Counted from the first letter of the stretch, positions 24,673-33,350 are shown. The stretch is 64,000 nt of DNA from Actinomadura sp. WMMA1423 (GCF_006547145.1 NZ_CP041244.1:4340001-4404000); one strand, 5' to 3'. Numbers and translations are program-made. Notes: generated from the sequence alone by a model not told the origin.

Positions 24673-25617
24673 ATGACCGACCAGATGCTGAAGGAAACCC
24701 TCGCCGCGCTGGCCGAGCGCGCCCCCGAGCCCGTCGACGACCTCGCCGAACGCGCCCTGCGCACCGCCGTCCGCCACCGCATGACCAGGGCCGCCGCCGC
24801 CTTCTCGGCGGCCCTCGCCCTGGCGGTCGCGGTGCCGGCTGCGGTCGGGGCGGTGCGCGACGACTCCCCGTCCCATGCCCTCGGCTCTTCGGACCGGGTC
24901 GACATCCAGAAGGAGCTGCCTGAGAACACCCCTGAGCAGCTGGCCATCGCCCGCGGCTGCGTGCGCAAGGACCCGCCGCCCGACCCCCAGGTCATGGCAC
25001 GTCTTCGGTCGAAACACCCCGTCCCCCGAACCACGCCACGTGACGTGATAGGACCCCTGGAGGACTACCGGGTGCTGACGTCGATGCCGGTACCGGGTGG
25101 GCAGCTCGCGGAGGTCGGGAGCCGCCGGGGCCTCGTGATCTGCGTGAGCAACGGCCACGACAACACGATGGGGCCGATGCTCAACCCCTGGCCGGGGAAG
25201 TCGAACCGGGGGCTCTTCAGGTTCGGCGCGCCGCTGCGCGTGGACGGGATCAGCCAGACGCAGGCGCTGAGCCACTGGAACGATCTGCACGCGGTGGTCG
25301 TCGGGCGCGCCAAGCCCGAGGTGGCCAGGATCCGCGTGACATGGGACGGCGGGCGGGCGGCCGAAGCGGCCGTCCGGAACGGGTTCTTCATCGCCCAGAC
25401 GCCCACCAGGATGGTGCCGGACCGCAACGCCACCGGGGCGATGTCGAAGGGGGCGATGTCCTCCCCCACGATCCGCGTGCTGAGGGTGACCGGGTACGAC
25501 GCGGCGGGCCGGGTCCTGCACACCTGGAGCCCCAAGGTCGTCTCAGAGAGCACGGGCTTCACCTCGCAAGACTGCACCGACGCCATGACGCGCGTCCGCC
25601 CGACCCTCTGCGACTGA
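24673..25617 (+). CDS. Single-pass membrane protein paired with the sigma factor, possible anti-sigma or sensor
   Basis: The 314-residue product has a cytoplasmic N-terminus of about 35 residues, one membrane segment (AAFSAALALAVAVPAAVGAV, about residues 43-62) and a long outer domain without a motif I recognise. The gene follows the sigma factor after a single base (TGACATG), so the two are co-translated. Proteins of this layout next to SigE-type sigma genes are often annotated as hypothetical; no zinc-binding anti-sigma motif (HxxxCxxC) is seen. The outer domain has two Cys late in the sequence that could form a disulphide. Confidence 0.7.
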   Translation: MTDQMLKETLAALAERAPEPVDDLAERALRTAVRHRMTRAAAAFSAALALAVAVPAAVGAVRDDSPSHALGSSDRVDIQKELPENTPEQLAIARGCVRKDPPPDPQVMARLRSKHPVPRTTPRDVIGPLEDYRVLTSMPVPGGQLAEVGSRRGLVICVSNGHDNTMGPMLNPWPGKSNRGLFRFGAPLRVDGISQTQALSHWNDLHAVVVGRAKPEVARIRVTWDGGRAAEAAVRNGFFIAQTPTRMVPDRNATGAMSKGAMSSPTIRVLRVTGYDAAGRVLHTWSPKVVSESTGFTSQDCTDAMTRVRPTLCD

Positions 25618-25625
25618 GCCCCTCT

Positions 25626-25655
25626 GCGCCGGTCGCTTGCGGGGGCGGCCGGCGC
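25626..25655. terminator. Stem-loop between convergent genes
   Basis: GCGCCGG at 25626-25632 pairs with CCGGCGC at 25649-25655. It lies in the 46-base gap between the sigma-operon stop (25617) and the TetR stop (25664) and could serve both strands. No T tract is present. Confidence 0.4.
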
Positions 25656-25663
25656 CGGGCGGG

Positions 25664-26218
25664 TCAGGGGTCGCCGAGGAGGAGGCGGCCGGCGCGTTCG
25701 GTGACCTCGCCCCGGGTGCGGGAACCGTGGTCGGCGGCGAGGAAGTGGCTGCCGACCAGGAGGCAGAAGGCGAGCATGCTGCGGGCCTCGACCTCGTCGG
25801 GGTCCGCGCAGAAGGTGCCGAACAGCCCGCGCAGGTAGTCCATGCGCTGGTTGTCCACGCGGCGGACGCGCTCGGCGACGGCCGGGTCGCGGCGGGCCCA
25901 GTCGCGCATGGCGAGGTCGACGTGGAGGCGGTCGCCGGCGCGGGTGAGCAGGCCGGCCCGCCGGATCTTCGCCCGGGCGTCGCCGCCCTCGCGTTCGACC
26001 TGGTCGCGCAGGTCGCCCGTGGCCTGCCGCTCCCACTGGTCGAGCATGGCGGCCAGCAGCGCCTTGCGGTCGGGGAAGTGGCCGTAGAAGCCGCCCTTGG
26101 TGACGCCGAGCGCCTGGGCGATGACCTCGACCCGGACCGCGTCGGGCCCGCCGGCGGCCAGGGCCTTCAGGCCCTGCTCGATCCAGCTGCTGCGGGGCGT
26201 GCGCATCACGGCGGGCAT
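25664..26218 (-). CDS. TetR family transcriptional regulator
   Basis: The 184-residue protein carries a TetR helix-turn-helix (GLKALAAGGPDAVRVEVIAQALGVTKGGFYGHFPDRKALL, residues about 16-54) and a C-terminal helical domain. It is divergent from the DUF2867 gene at 26343, with the inverted repeat ATACGG-TG-CCGTAT between them, which is the likely operator. Ligand unknown. Confidence 0.88.
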   Translation of the reverse strand: MPAVMRTPRSSWIEQGLKALAAGGPDAVRVEVIAQALGVTKGGFYGHFPDRKALLAAMLDQWERQATGDLRDQVEREGGDARAKIRRAGLLTRAGDRLHVDLAMRDWARRDPAVAERVRRVDNQRMDYLRGLFGTFCADPDEVEARSMLAFCLLVGSHFLAADHGSRTRGEVTERAGRLLLGDP

Positions 26219-26270
26219 GGTCCATTATCGCCTCCCCGCCGGGATGCGGCCTCCCGCTCCGGCCCGATTC

Positions 26271-26284
26271 ATACGGTGCCGTAT
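26271..26284. promoter_or_regulatory. TetR-type operator ATACGG-TG-CCGTAT
   Basis: A perfect 6-bp inverted repeat with a 2-bp centre lies 53 bp before the TetR start and 59 bp before the DUF2867 start. The A/T ends stand out from the GC-rich surroundings and TATATT follows directly (26282-26287), resembling a -10 element. Confidence 0.6.
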
Positions 26285-26342
26285 ATTTGACGGCGAGCGG
26301 GCGCGACGGGGCGGCCGCCGACTTCAGGAGGTGGCCTGGGCG

Positions 26343-26927
26343 ATGAAGCTGCCCGCGAGCGCGCACACCGACCGTCCCTGGCGGATCCACGAGATCGCGC
26401 CCGACTTCCGGCTCGAGGACGTGTGGGCGCTGCCCGCCACCGGCGGCCCGGACGACTTCCCGGAGCTGCTGGAGCGGATGGCCTCCGGCGAGCACCGTCT
26501 GCCCGGCGCCGCCCGCGTGCTGTTCGCCGTCCGCCTGCTGCTCGGGCGGCTTCTCGGCTGGGACGGCGAGGACTCCGGGCTCGGCGCGCGGGTGCGGACC
26601 CTGCGCGAGCGGCTGCCGGACGATCTGCGCGACCGCCCGGCGGGCCCCGCCCTCCACGCGGCGCCGTTCCGCCCGCTCTACCTGACCGGGGACGAGTGGG
26701 CCGCCGAGACGGCCAACCGGACGATGCACGGGGTGGTGCACATCGGCTGGGTCCCGGACGGCTCCGGCGTCCACCGCGCTCACATGGCCGTCCTGGTGAA
26801 GCCGAACGGCCTGCTCGGGAAGGCCTACATGGCCGCGATCCTGCCGTTCCGGCACACCATCGTGTACCCGGGGATGATGCGGGCCGTCGAGCGCGCGTGG
26901 AAGGCCCGCGAGGCGGAGCCGGCCTGA
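26343..26927 (+). CDS. DUF2867 family protein
   Basis: The 194-residue protein has the features of the DUF2867 family: a start with PWRIHEIAPDFRLEDVWALP, RTMHGVVHIGWV, and a C-terminal HMAVLVKPNGLLGKAYMAAILPFRHTIVYP part. No reaction is established. ATG 26343 lies 10 bases after AGGAGG; GTG 26331 is too close to that site. The gene is divergent from a TetR gene and probably repressed by it. A strong hairpin terminator follows the stop. Confidence 0.75.
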   Translation: MKLPASAHTDRPWRIHEIAPDFRLEDVWALPATGGPDDFPELLERMASGEHRLPGAARVLFAVRLLLGRLLGWDGEDSGLGARVRTLRERLPDDLRDRPAGPALHAAPFRPLYLTGDEWAAETANRTMHGVVHIGWVPDGSGVHRAHMAVLVKPNGLLGKAYMAAILPFRHTIVYPGMMRAVERAWKAREAEPA

Positions 26928-26940
26928 CCCCGGACATGGA

Positions 26941-26979
26941 GCGGCCCCGTCCCTGCGGGGGCATGAGGGACGGGGCCGC
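26941..26979. terminator. Strong bidirectional hairpin terminator
   Basis: GCGGCCCCGTCCCT at 26941-26954 and its exact complement at 26966-26979 form a 14-bp stem with an 11-base loop. A second stem (26982-26991 with 27007-27016, 10 bp) follows. Both lie between the convergent DUF2867 and symporter genes. No T tract, as is common for actinomycete terminators. Confidence 0.7.
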
Positions 26980-27015
26980 GAGCCGCGCGGGACCGGGCGA
27001 CGGCCGCCCGCGCGG

Positions 27016-27049
27016 CGGATCTCGGTGCCGGCCGGATCTCGGTACCGGC
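27016..27049. repeat. Tandem 17-bp direct repeat
   Basis: CGGATCTCGGTGCCGGC at 27016-27032 is followed directly by the same sequence with one change (A for G) at 27033-27049. It lies 11 bases beyond the symporter stop, in the terminator region. Confidence 0.6.
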
Positions 27050-27060
27050 TCAGGGCCGGA

Positions 27061-28671
27061 TCAGTGCCCGGCCGCCTTCTCGGCGCCCGCGCCCGTGAGG
27101 GAGCGGACCTCGATCTCGGCGTACTTGGCCGCGTTGTACTCCTTGCTGAGCAGGGTCCCGACGAAGCCGCACAGGAAGCCGAACGGGATGGAGATGATCC
27201 CGGGGTTGTCCAGCGGGAACCAGCTGAAGTCGGAGTCGGTGAACAGGGACTTCTCCGTGCCCGACACGACCGGCGAGAAGGCCACCAGGAAGATGGCCGA
27301 GCCGAGGCCGCCGTAGATGGCCGCGACGGCGCCGGTGGTGTTGAACCGCTTCCAGAACAGGCTGTAGAGGATGGCGGGCAGGTTGCCGGACGCCGCCACC
27401 GCGAAGGCCAGGGCGACGAGGAACGCCACGTTGAGGCGCTGCGCGTAGATGCCGAGGACGATCGACACGGCGCCGATCACGAACGCGGAGATGCGCGCGA
27501 CGCGCACCTCGTCCCGCTCCGACGCCTTGCCCTTCTTGAACACGTGGGCGTACAGGTCGTGGGAGAACGACGAGGACGAGGCAAGGGTGAGGCCCGCCAC
27601 GACCGCGAGGATCGTCGCGAACGCGACCGCCGCGATGACCGCGAGCAGGATCGTCCCGCCCGCGTCCCCGAACACGATCTCACCGATCTTCTGGGCCAGC
27701 TGCGGGGCCGCGGTGTTGCCCGCCGGGTTGACCTTGGCGATCTCCTTGGACCCGACGAGCGCGGCGGCGCCGAAGCCGAGGACCAGGGTGAGCAGGTAGA
27801 ACACGCCGATGATGCCGATGCCCCACAGCACCGACTTGCGGGCGTCGCGGGCGGTCGGGACCGTGTAGAAGCGGATCAGGATGTGCGGCAGCCCGGCGGT
27901 GCCGAGGACGAGCGCGAGGCCGAGGCTGATCAGGTCGAGCTTGCCGGTGAGGCCCTGCGCGTCCGTCGCGTACCGCAGCCCCGGCTCCAGGAACGCGTCG
28001 CCCTTGCCGCTCTGGTCGGCGGCGTCGTTCAGCAGGCTGGACAGGTTGAACCCGAACTTGCCCAGCACCAGCAGCGTGATGAGGGTGGCGCCCGTCATCA
28101 GCAGGACGGCCTTGACGATCTGGACCCAGGTGGTGCCCTTCATCCCGCCGAACACCACGTACACGATCATCAGCACGCCGACCAGCGCGATCGTCGCGCC
28201 CTTGGCGAAGTCGCTGGTGAAGCCGAACAGCAGCGAGACCAGCGCGCCCGCGCCGACCATCTGCGCCAGCAGGTAGAAGATCGACACGACGATGGTGGAG
28301 ACGCCGGCGGCGGTGCGGACCGGGCGGGGGCTCATCCGGAACGCCAGCACGTCCGCCATCGTGAAGCGGCCCGAGTTGCGCAGCAGCTCGGCGACCAGCA
28401 GCAGCGCCACGAGCCACGCGACGAGGAACCCGATCGAGTACAGGAACCCGTCGTAGCCGTACAGCGCGATGAGGCCGGCGATGCCGAGGAACGACGCGGC
28501 GGACATGTAGTCGCCGCCGATCGCCATGCCGTTCTGCGCGCCGGAGAACGACCGGCCGCCCGCGTAGAAGTCGGTGGCGTTGCGGGTGTTCCGGCTCGCC
28601 CAGACGGTGATCGCCAAGGTGGCGGCCACGAACACCAGGAACAGGATGATCGACAGAGTCTCGTTGCTCAT
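27061..28671 (-). CDS. Sodium/solute symporter, ActP/MctC-like (acetate/monocarboxylate uptake)
   Basis: The 536-residue protein has about 13 membrane segments and typical SSF motifs: TDFYAGGRSFSGAQNGMAIGGDYMSAASFLGIAG near the N-terminus, GTAGLPHILIRFYT in the centre and SSSFSHDLYAHVFKKG later. The family takes up acetate, pyruvate or propionate with sodium or protons. Its ATG overlaps the stop of a DUF485 gene by 4 bases, the standard partner of these carriers. Its exact substrate cannot be read from sequence. Confidence 0.88.
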   Translation of the reverse strand: MSNETLSIILFLVFVAATLAITVWASRNTRNATDFYAGGRSFSGAQNGMAIGGDYMSAASFLGIAGLIALYGYDGFLYSIGFLVAWLVALLLVAELLRNSGRFTMADVLAFRMSPRPVRTAAGVSTIVVSIFYLLAQMVGAGALVSLLFGFTSDFAKGATIALVGVLMIVYVVFGGMKGTTWVQIVKAVLLMTGATLITLLVLGKFGFNLSSLLNDAADQSGKGDAFLEPGLRYATDAQGLTGKLDLISLGLALVLGTAGLPHILIRFYTVPTARDARKSVLWGIGIIGVFYLLTLVLGFGAAALVGSKEIAKVNPAGNTAAPQLAQKIGEIVFGDAGGTILLAVIAAVAFATILAVVAGLTLASSSSFSHDLYAHVFKKGKASERDEVRVARISAFVIGAVSIVLGIYAQRLNVAFLVALAFAVAASGNLPAILYSLFWKRFNTTGAVAAIYGGLGSAIFLVAFSPVVSGTEKSLFTDSDFSWFPLDNPGIISIPFGFLCGFVGTLLSKEYNAAKYAEIEVRSLTGAGAEKAAGH

Positions 28672-29024
28672 TTGGCGTCCTCCGCGGCTGCCGGGGCCGA
28701 CTCCCCTTCGATGCGGGCGCGGAGCGCGTCGGACACCGGGTCGAGGCGCCGCTCGGCGTGCCGCGCGTACAGGTAGGCGATGAGGAAGGTGGAGACGAAC
28801 TGCAGCAGCCCGAACACCAGGGCGATGTTGACGGCCCCGAACAGCTGCGTGCCCATGAAGTCGCGCGCCCAGCCGGACAGGACGACGTACAGCAGGTACC
28901 AGCTGAGGAAAGCCGCGGTCATCGGGAACACGAATCGGCGGAATCTGCGCCGGAGTTCCTGGAACTCCGTGCTGCCCTGGAACCGTTCATAGACGGTGCC
29001 GGTGGCGCTCTTGTCGAAGGACAC
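28668..29024 (-). CDS. DUF485 family small membrane protein
   Basis: The 118-residue product has two membrane segments (about residues 37-55 and 70-95) and the family-typical EFQELRRRFRRFVFPMTAAFL and FVSTFLIAYLYARHAERRLDP segments. DUF485 proteins are encoded directly before ActP-type symporters and are thought to assist them. GTG 29024 has GGAGG 7 bases upstream; a GTG two codons earlier is too close to that site. A CRP-like palindrome lies just upstream at 29043-29056. Confidence 0.82.
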   Translation of the reverse strand: MSFDKSATGTVYERFQGSTEFQELRRRFRRFVFPMTAAFLSWYLLYVVLSGWARDFMGTQLFGAVNIALVFGLLQFVSTFLIAYLYARHAERRLDPVSDALRARIEGESAPAAAEDAK

Positions 29025-29042
29025 GCCCACCCCTCCTCGGTT

Positions 29043-29056
29043 GTGACGCCGGTCAC
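29043..29056. promoter_or_regulatory. CRP/GlxR-like site GTGA-N6-TCAC upstream of DUF485-symporter genes
   Basis: GTGACGCCGGTCAC is a perfect GTGA-N6-TCAC inverted repeat with a T before it, matching the core of CRP/GlxR boxes. Its edge is 18 bp from the GTG start, so if functional it overlaps the promoter or the leader and might repress. Known actinobacterial CRP/GlxR proteins control acetate carriers elsewhere; the link here is inference. Confidence 0.45.
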
Positions 29057-29181
29057 GCGCCACCGTAAAGATCCTGATGGGGGCGTACGAGGGTTCGGCG
29101 GCAGGGCTGCGACCAGCCGCCGCTCACCGTCGACGGAAGGCGGCGCCCGTCGCCGAACGGTCGTTCTGGCGCGACGAACGG

Positions 29182-30912
29182 TCAGACCCGTTTGGGGCGC
29201 CACGTCCCCCGGTCCACGTCGAGCGACTCGGGGGTGTGCAGGCGCACCATCATCCGGGCGACGCCGCGCGGGACCCGGCCCGGCGTGCACAGCGACACGA
29301 GGATCATGACGACGAAGGCGATCGGGACCGTCCAGGCGGCCGGCTGGGCGAGCAGCGCGCCGAGGAGCCCGGACGGCGGCCCGGCGGCGATCGTCACGAC
29401 GACGGCGGTACCGGCGAGCGCGCCGCCGAGGACGAGCCCGGCGAACGCGCCCGGCACGGTGAGCCGCCGCCACCAGACGCCGAGGACGAGCAGCGGGCAG
29501 AACGTGGACGCCGCGACCGCGAAGGCCAGCCCGACGACGTCCGCGACGGCGAGGGACCGGGCCGCGATCGCCAGCCCCAGCGGGACGGCGAGGGCGAGCA
29601 GCGTCCCGACGCGGAACGAGCGGACGCCGCCGCGCAGGATGTCCTGCGCCAGCACCCCCGCGACCGACACGGTGATGCCGGACGAGGTGGACAGGAACGC
29701 CGCGACCGCCCCGCCCGTGACGAGCGCGCCCAGAAGGTCGCCGCCGAGCCCGCCGATGAGCCGTCCGGGCAGGGTGAGGACGACGGCGTCGGCCCGCCCG
29801 GTCATCAGCAGTTCGGGGGTGTAGAGGCGCCCGAGCACCCCGTACAGGGCGGGCAGCAGGTAGAACGCGCCGAGGAGCGAGAGCACCACGACGGTCGTGC
29901 GGCGGGCGGTGCGCCCGTCCGGGTTCGTGTAGAAGCGGACGAGGACGTGCGGGAGCCCCATCGTCCCGAGGAACGTGGCGAGGATCAGCGAGTAGGTGGC
30001 GTAGAGGGAGTGGTCGCGCCCGTCCAGCGGCATCACCCACTCCCGGCCGGTGGTGGCGGGGCGCCCGCTGACGTGCGGGACGTCGGCGCCCGCCGGGAAG
30101 GTGACGGTCGTGTCCTCGTCGAAGCGGTGCGATCCGGGCCCGAGCGCGAGGGGGACGCCGGCGTAGGCGCGCCCGTCGACCCGTCCGTCCGCCGTCACCT
30201 GGACGGGCGAGGCGACCTCGACGGTGACCGCCGTGCCGACCGCGACGGCCGTGCGGTCGCCGAAGCGCGGCGGGACGTCCGACGACAGGCCGGGCGCGCC
30301 GTCGTACCGCCACGCCATCAGCAGGAACACCAGCGGCACGGCGAGCGCGGTCAGCTTCAGCCAGTACTGGAACGCCTGCACCATCGTGACGCTGCGCATG
30401 CCCCCGACCAGCACGTTCGCCGCGACGACGACCGCGACGAGGACCCCGCCCGTCCACACCGGGGCGCCCGTGACCGTGCGCAGCACCAGCCCGGCGCTCT
30501 GGAACTGGGGCAGCAGGTACAGCCAGCTGATCAGCACGACCAGCACGCTCGCGGCGCGGCGCACCGCCATGGACTCCAGGCGCGCCTCGGCGAAGTCCGG
30601 CAGCGTGTAGGCGCCGGAGCGGCGCAGCGGTGCCGACACCAGGACCAGCAGGACGAGGTAGCCGCCCGTCCAGCCGACGGGCAGCCACAGCATGTCGGCG
30701 CCGTAGGCCAGGATGAGCCCGGCGATGCCGAGGAACGACGCGGCCGACAGGTACTCCCCGCCGATCGCCGACGCGTTGCGCAGCGGCGTCACCGTCCGCG
30801 ACGCGACGTAGAAGTCGGAGGTGGTGCGGGAGATCCGCACCCCGAGCACGCCGACGAGCATGGTCGCGACGACGACCAGCAGCACGCCCGCGAGCCCGTA
30901 CGCGGCGCTCAC
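29182..30912 (-). CDS. Second sodium/solute symporter with an extra extracytoplasmic domain
   Basis: The 576-residue protein is another SSF carrier (SDFYVASRTVTPLRNASAIGGEYLSAASFLGIAG, GTMGLPHVLVRFYTNPDG). It differs from the first by an insert of roughly 100 residues at about 235-335, predicted beta-rich (AVGTAVTVEVASPVQV, GPGSHRFDEDTTVTF) between two membrane segments. The GTG start overlaps the upstream stop by 4 bases. It is preceded by a DUF485-like gene and a LytTR regulator. Substrate probably a small carboxylate; the insert may serve in sensing or binding. Confidence 0.85.
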   Translation of the reverse strand: MSAAYGLAGVLLVVVATMLVGVLGVRISRTTSDFYVASRTVTPLRNASAIGGEYLSAASFLGIAGLILAYGADMLWLPVGWTGGYLVLLVLVSAPLRRSGAYTLPDFAEARLESMAVRRAASVLVVLISWLYLLPQFQSAGLVLRTVTGAPVWTGGVLVAVVVAANVLVGGMRSVTMVQAFQYWLKLTALAVPLVFLLMAWRYDGAPGLSSDVPPRFGDRTAVAVGTAVTVEVASPVQVTADGRVDGRAYAGVPLALGPGSHRFDEDTTVTFPAGADVPHVSGRPATTGREWVMPLDGRDHSLYATYSLILATFLGTMGLPHVLVRFYTNPDGRTARRTTVVVLSLLGAFYLLPALYGVLGRLYTPELLMTGRADAVVLTLPGRLIGGLGGDLLGALVTGGAVAAFLSTSSGITVSVAGVLAQDILRGGVRSFRVGTLLALAVPLGLAIAARSLAVADVVGLAFAVAASTFCPLLVLGVWWRRLTVPGAFAGLVLGGALAGTAVVVTIAAGPPSGLLGALLAQPAAWTVPIAFVVMILVSLCTPGRVPRGVARMMVRLHTPESLDVDRGTWRPKRV

Positions 30913-31217
30913 AGCCGGTCGGCCCGGTCGACGAGGTCGGCGAAGTCGTCCTCGTTGCGCTCGGCCTGCCGGACGTACCACCAGCCGCACGCGACGAACC
31001 ACGGGTACATCAGCCCGCCGAGCAGCACCCACGGCAGCGGCAGCCCGAGCACCTCCTGCTCGCGCACCGCGGGGACCAGCGCGAACAGCAGCGGCAGGCC
31101 GAGCACCACCACGGCGAGGACCAGGCACAGCCGGGCCGCGAGCCGCAGCTGGGCGCGCACCAGCGAGCGCATGTACGCCTCGCCGAGCCCGGTCTGCTCG
31201 TCGATCTCGCGCGTCAC
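30909..31217 (-). CDS. DUF485-like small membrane protein (start uncertain)
   Basis: At least 102 residues with EAYMRSLVRAQLRLAARL, two membrane segments and WWYVRQAERNEDDFADLV at the end, the same plan as DUF485 partners. GTG 31217 is the first usable start; the frame is open further up to the regulator stop (31304) and the extra part reads naturally (RTRAVRRPRYPV), but contains no ATG or GTG. A rare start codon or translation coupled from the regulator gene is possible. The stop overlaps the symporter start. Confidence 0.65.
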   Translation of the reverse strand: MTREIDEQTGLGEAYMRSLVRAQLRLAARLCLVLAVVVLGLPLLFALVPAVREQEVLGLPLPWVLLGGLMYPWFVACGWWYVRQAERNEDDFADLVDRADRL

Positions 31218-31303
31218 CGGGTACCGGGGCCGCCGGACCGCCCGGGTCCGCGGCCCGGTGACCAGCGTCCGCCCGGGCGCGACGTCCCGCGCGTCCGGCC
31301 CGC

Positions 31304-32065
31304 TCAGGGGGATCGCCTCGCCCGGCGGACGAGCAGGTCGCGCAGCTCGCGCACGTGCCTGCGCGCGACGGGCAGCTCGGCGCCGCCCACGACGACGGTG
31401 CAGCGCCCCGAGTCGAGCCGCAGCTCCGTGATCGCCCCCAGCGCGACGAGATGGCTGCGGTGCACCCGGACGAACCCGGCGCCGCTCCACCGCTCGCTCA
31501 GCGCGGCGAGCGGGATGCGCACGAGGTGGCTGCCGCCGGGGGTGTGGAGCCGCGCGTAGTCGCCCTGCGCCTCGACGTACAGCACCTCCCCCGGCGTGAC
31601 GAACCGGGTCACCCCGCCGAGCTCGACCGGCATGGCCTCCGGTTCGGCCGGCTCCGGCGCGGCCCCGTCCGCCCCGACGTCCTCCCCCACGGCCTCGGTG
31701 ACCCGCCGGATCGCCACGGCCAGCCGCTCCGGCCGCACCGGCTTGAGGATGTAGTCGGCCGCCTTGATCTCGAACGCGTCCACGGCGTGCTCCTCGTAGG
31801 CCGTGACGTAGACGATCTGCGGGGCGCGGGCGAACTGGGCGAGGACGCGGCCGAGCACGGTGCCGTCGAGGCCGGGCATCCGGATGTCGAGGAAGACGGC
31901 GGCGACGGGACGCCCCTCGGCGAGCGCCCGGTCGAGCTTGCGGAGCGCGGCGGCGCCGTCCCGGGCGGTGTCGATCTCCCCGATGCGCGGGTCGGCGCGC
32001 AGCAGGTGGACGAGGTCGTCGAGCGCGGGCGCCTCGTCATCCACCGCCAGGACACGCAGGCCCAC
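31304..32065 (-). CDS. LytTR family response regulator
   Basis: The 253-residue protein has an N-terminal receiver domain with the acidic pair Asp9/Asp10, phospho-acceptor Asp60 in FLDIRMPG, Thr in YVTAYEEHA and Lys in ILKPVRPER, then an acidic linker and a C-terminal LytTR DNA-binding domain (YVEAQGDYARLHT, FVRVHRSHLVAL). It is 54 bases after a LytS-like kinase gene. Together they would control the downstream symporter genes, as similar systems do for pyruvate or other carboxylates; that target is inferred from gene order. Start is GTG. Confidence 0.9.
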   Translation of the reverse strand: MGLRVLAVDDEAPALDDLVHLLRADPRIGEIDTARDGAAALRKLDRALAEGRPVAAVFLDIRMPGLDGTVLGRVLAQFARAPQIVYVTAYEEHAVDAFEIKAADYILKPVRPERLAVAIRRVTEAVGEDVGADGAAPEPAEPEAMPVELGGVTRFVTPGEVLYVEAQGDYARLHTPGGSHLVRIPLAALSERWSGAGFVRVHRSHLVALGAITELRLDSGRCTVVVGGAELPVARRHVRELRDLLVRRARRSP

Positions 32066-32119
32066 CGCACCGTCCTTCCCACGTCATTCGCCACATTCCA
32101 GTCAAGTCGCGGCCGGGCG

Positions 32120-33310
32120 TCAAGAGGCGGTGACCCCCGGCCGGTACTTGGGCACCCGCACCGTGACCTTCGTCCCGGCGCCCGGCCCGGTCTCCACGGC
32201 GAGCCCGTACTCGTCCCCGTACACCTGCCGGAGCCGCGCGTCGACGTTGGCGAGCCCGATCCCGGCCGCGTCGTCGGCGGACGGCTCGGGCCGCTCCCCC
32301 GACAGCAGGCGGCGGACGTCCTCGGGCTCCATGCCGATCCCGTCGTCCTCCACGCTGATCACGCAGTCGGCGCCCGCGTCCTCCGCGATGATCGTGATGA
32401 GCCCCGGCTCGGACCGGTCCTGGAGCCCGTGCCGGACGGCGTTCTCCACCAGCGGCTGCAGGCACAGGAACGGGACCGCCACCGGCAGCACCTCGGGCGC
32501 GATCCGCAGCGTCACCCGCAGCTCCTCGCCGAACCGGGCCCGCTGGAGCAGCAGGTACCGGTCGATCGACCGCAGCTCCTCCGCCAGGGTGGTGAAGTCG
32601 CCGTGCCGCCGGAACGAGTACCGGGTGAACCCGGCGAACTCCAGCAGCAGCTCCCGCGCCCGCTCCGGATCGGACCGGACGAACGAGGCGATCGTCGTCA
32701 GCGAGTTGTAGATGAAGTGCGGCGAGATCTGCGCCCGCAGCGCCCGCATCTCCGCCTCCATCAGCAGCGTCCGCGAGTGGTCGAGCTCCGCGAGTTCGAG
32801 CTGGGCGTCCACCCACTGCGCGACCTCCTCGGCGGCGCGGATCAGCCCGGCGGGAACGTCCTCCCCGTAGGCGGCCAGCGTCCCGACCACCCGGTCGTCG
32901 GTGGCGAGCGGGACGACCACGACCCTGCGGATCGGGCAGTCGAGCCGGTCGCACTCCACGTCGTGCACCTGCGTGCGGCCGTTTCCGCGCGTGACCTCCG
33001 CGTGCTTGGGCCCGTCCACCGCGTGGTGGTCGTGCTCCCCGTCCCAGGCCAGCAGCCGCTCCCCGTCGGTGATGGCGAGCGCCTCGCACCCGAGCAGCGC
33101 CCGCAGGTGCCGGGCCGCCTTCTGCGCCCCCTGCTCGGTCAGCCCGGCCCGGAAGGCCGGCGCCGCCCGCGAGGCGGTGTGCAGGGTCTCGAAGGTGGCC
33201 CGCCGCTCCGGCCCCCCGAGATCCCCTCGCCGCCGGTGCCGCCGCCCCCACAGCAACGCCGGCACCCACGTGACCACCAACGCCGCGGCGACCGCAACGA
33301 CCACGTCCAT
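32120..33310 (-). CDS. LytS-like sensor histidine kinase
   Basis: The 396-residue protein has one N-terminal membrane segment (residues 1-21), a GAF-like domain (about 60-170, CEALAITDGERLL), and the His_kinase module with the phospho-acceptor His in ISPHFIYNSL, the N box VENAVRHGL and the G boxes EDDGIGM and GIGLANV. Short membrane part and GAF domain suggest an internal signal or carrier-associated sensing rather than a periplasmic one. It is first in the run of six minus-strand genes ending with the MctC-like symporter. Confidence 0.9.
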   Translation of the reverse strand: MDVVVAVAAALVVTWVPALLWGRRHRRRGDLGGPERRATFETLHTASRAAPAFRAGLTEQGAQKAARHLRALLGCEALAITDGERLLAWDGEHDHHAVDGPKHAEVTRGNGRTQVHDVECDRLDCPIRRVVVVPLATDDRVVGTLAAYGEDVPAGLIRAAEEVAQWVDAQLELAELDHSRTLLMEAEMRALRAQISPHFIYNSLTTIASFVRSDPERARELLLEFAGFTRYSFRRHGDFTTLAEELRSIDRYLLLQRARFGEELRVTLRIAPEVLPVAVPFLCLQPLVENAVRHGLQDRSEPGLITIIAEDAGADCVISVEDDGIGMEPEDVRRLLSGERPEPSADDAAGIGLANVDARLRQVYGDEYGLAVETGPGAGTKVTVRVPKYRPGVTAS

Positions 33311-33350
33311 CCGCCAAACCTACGCCGCTCCCGGTACGGACCGCTCCGGC

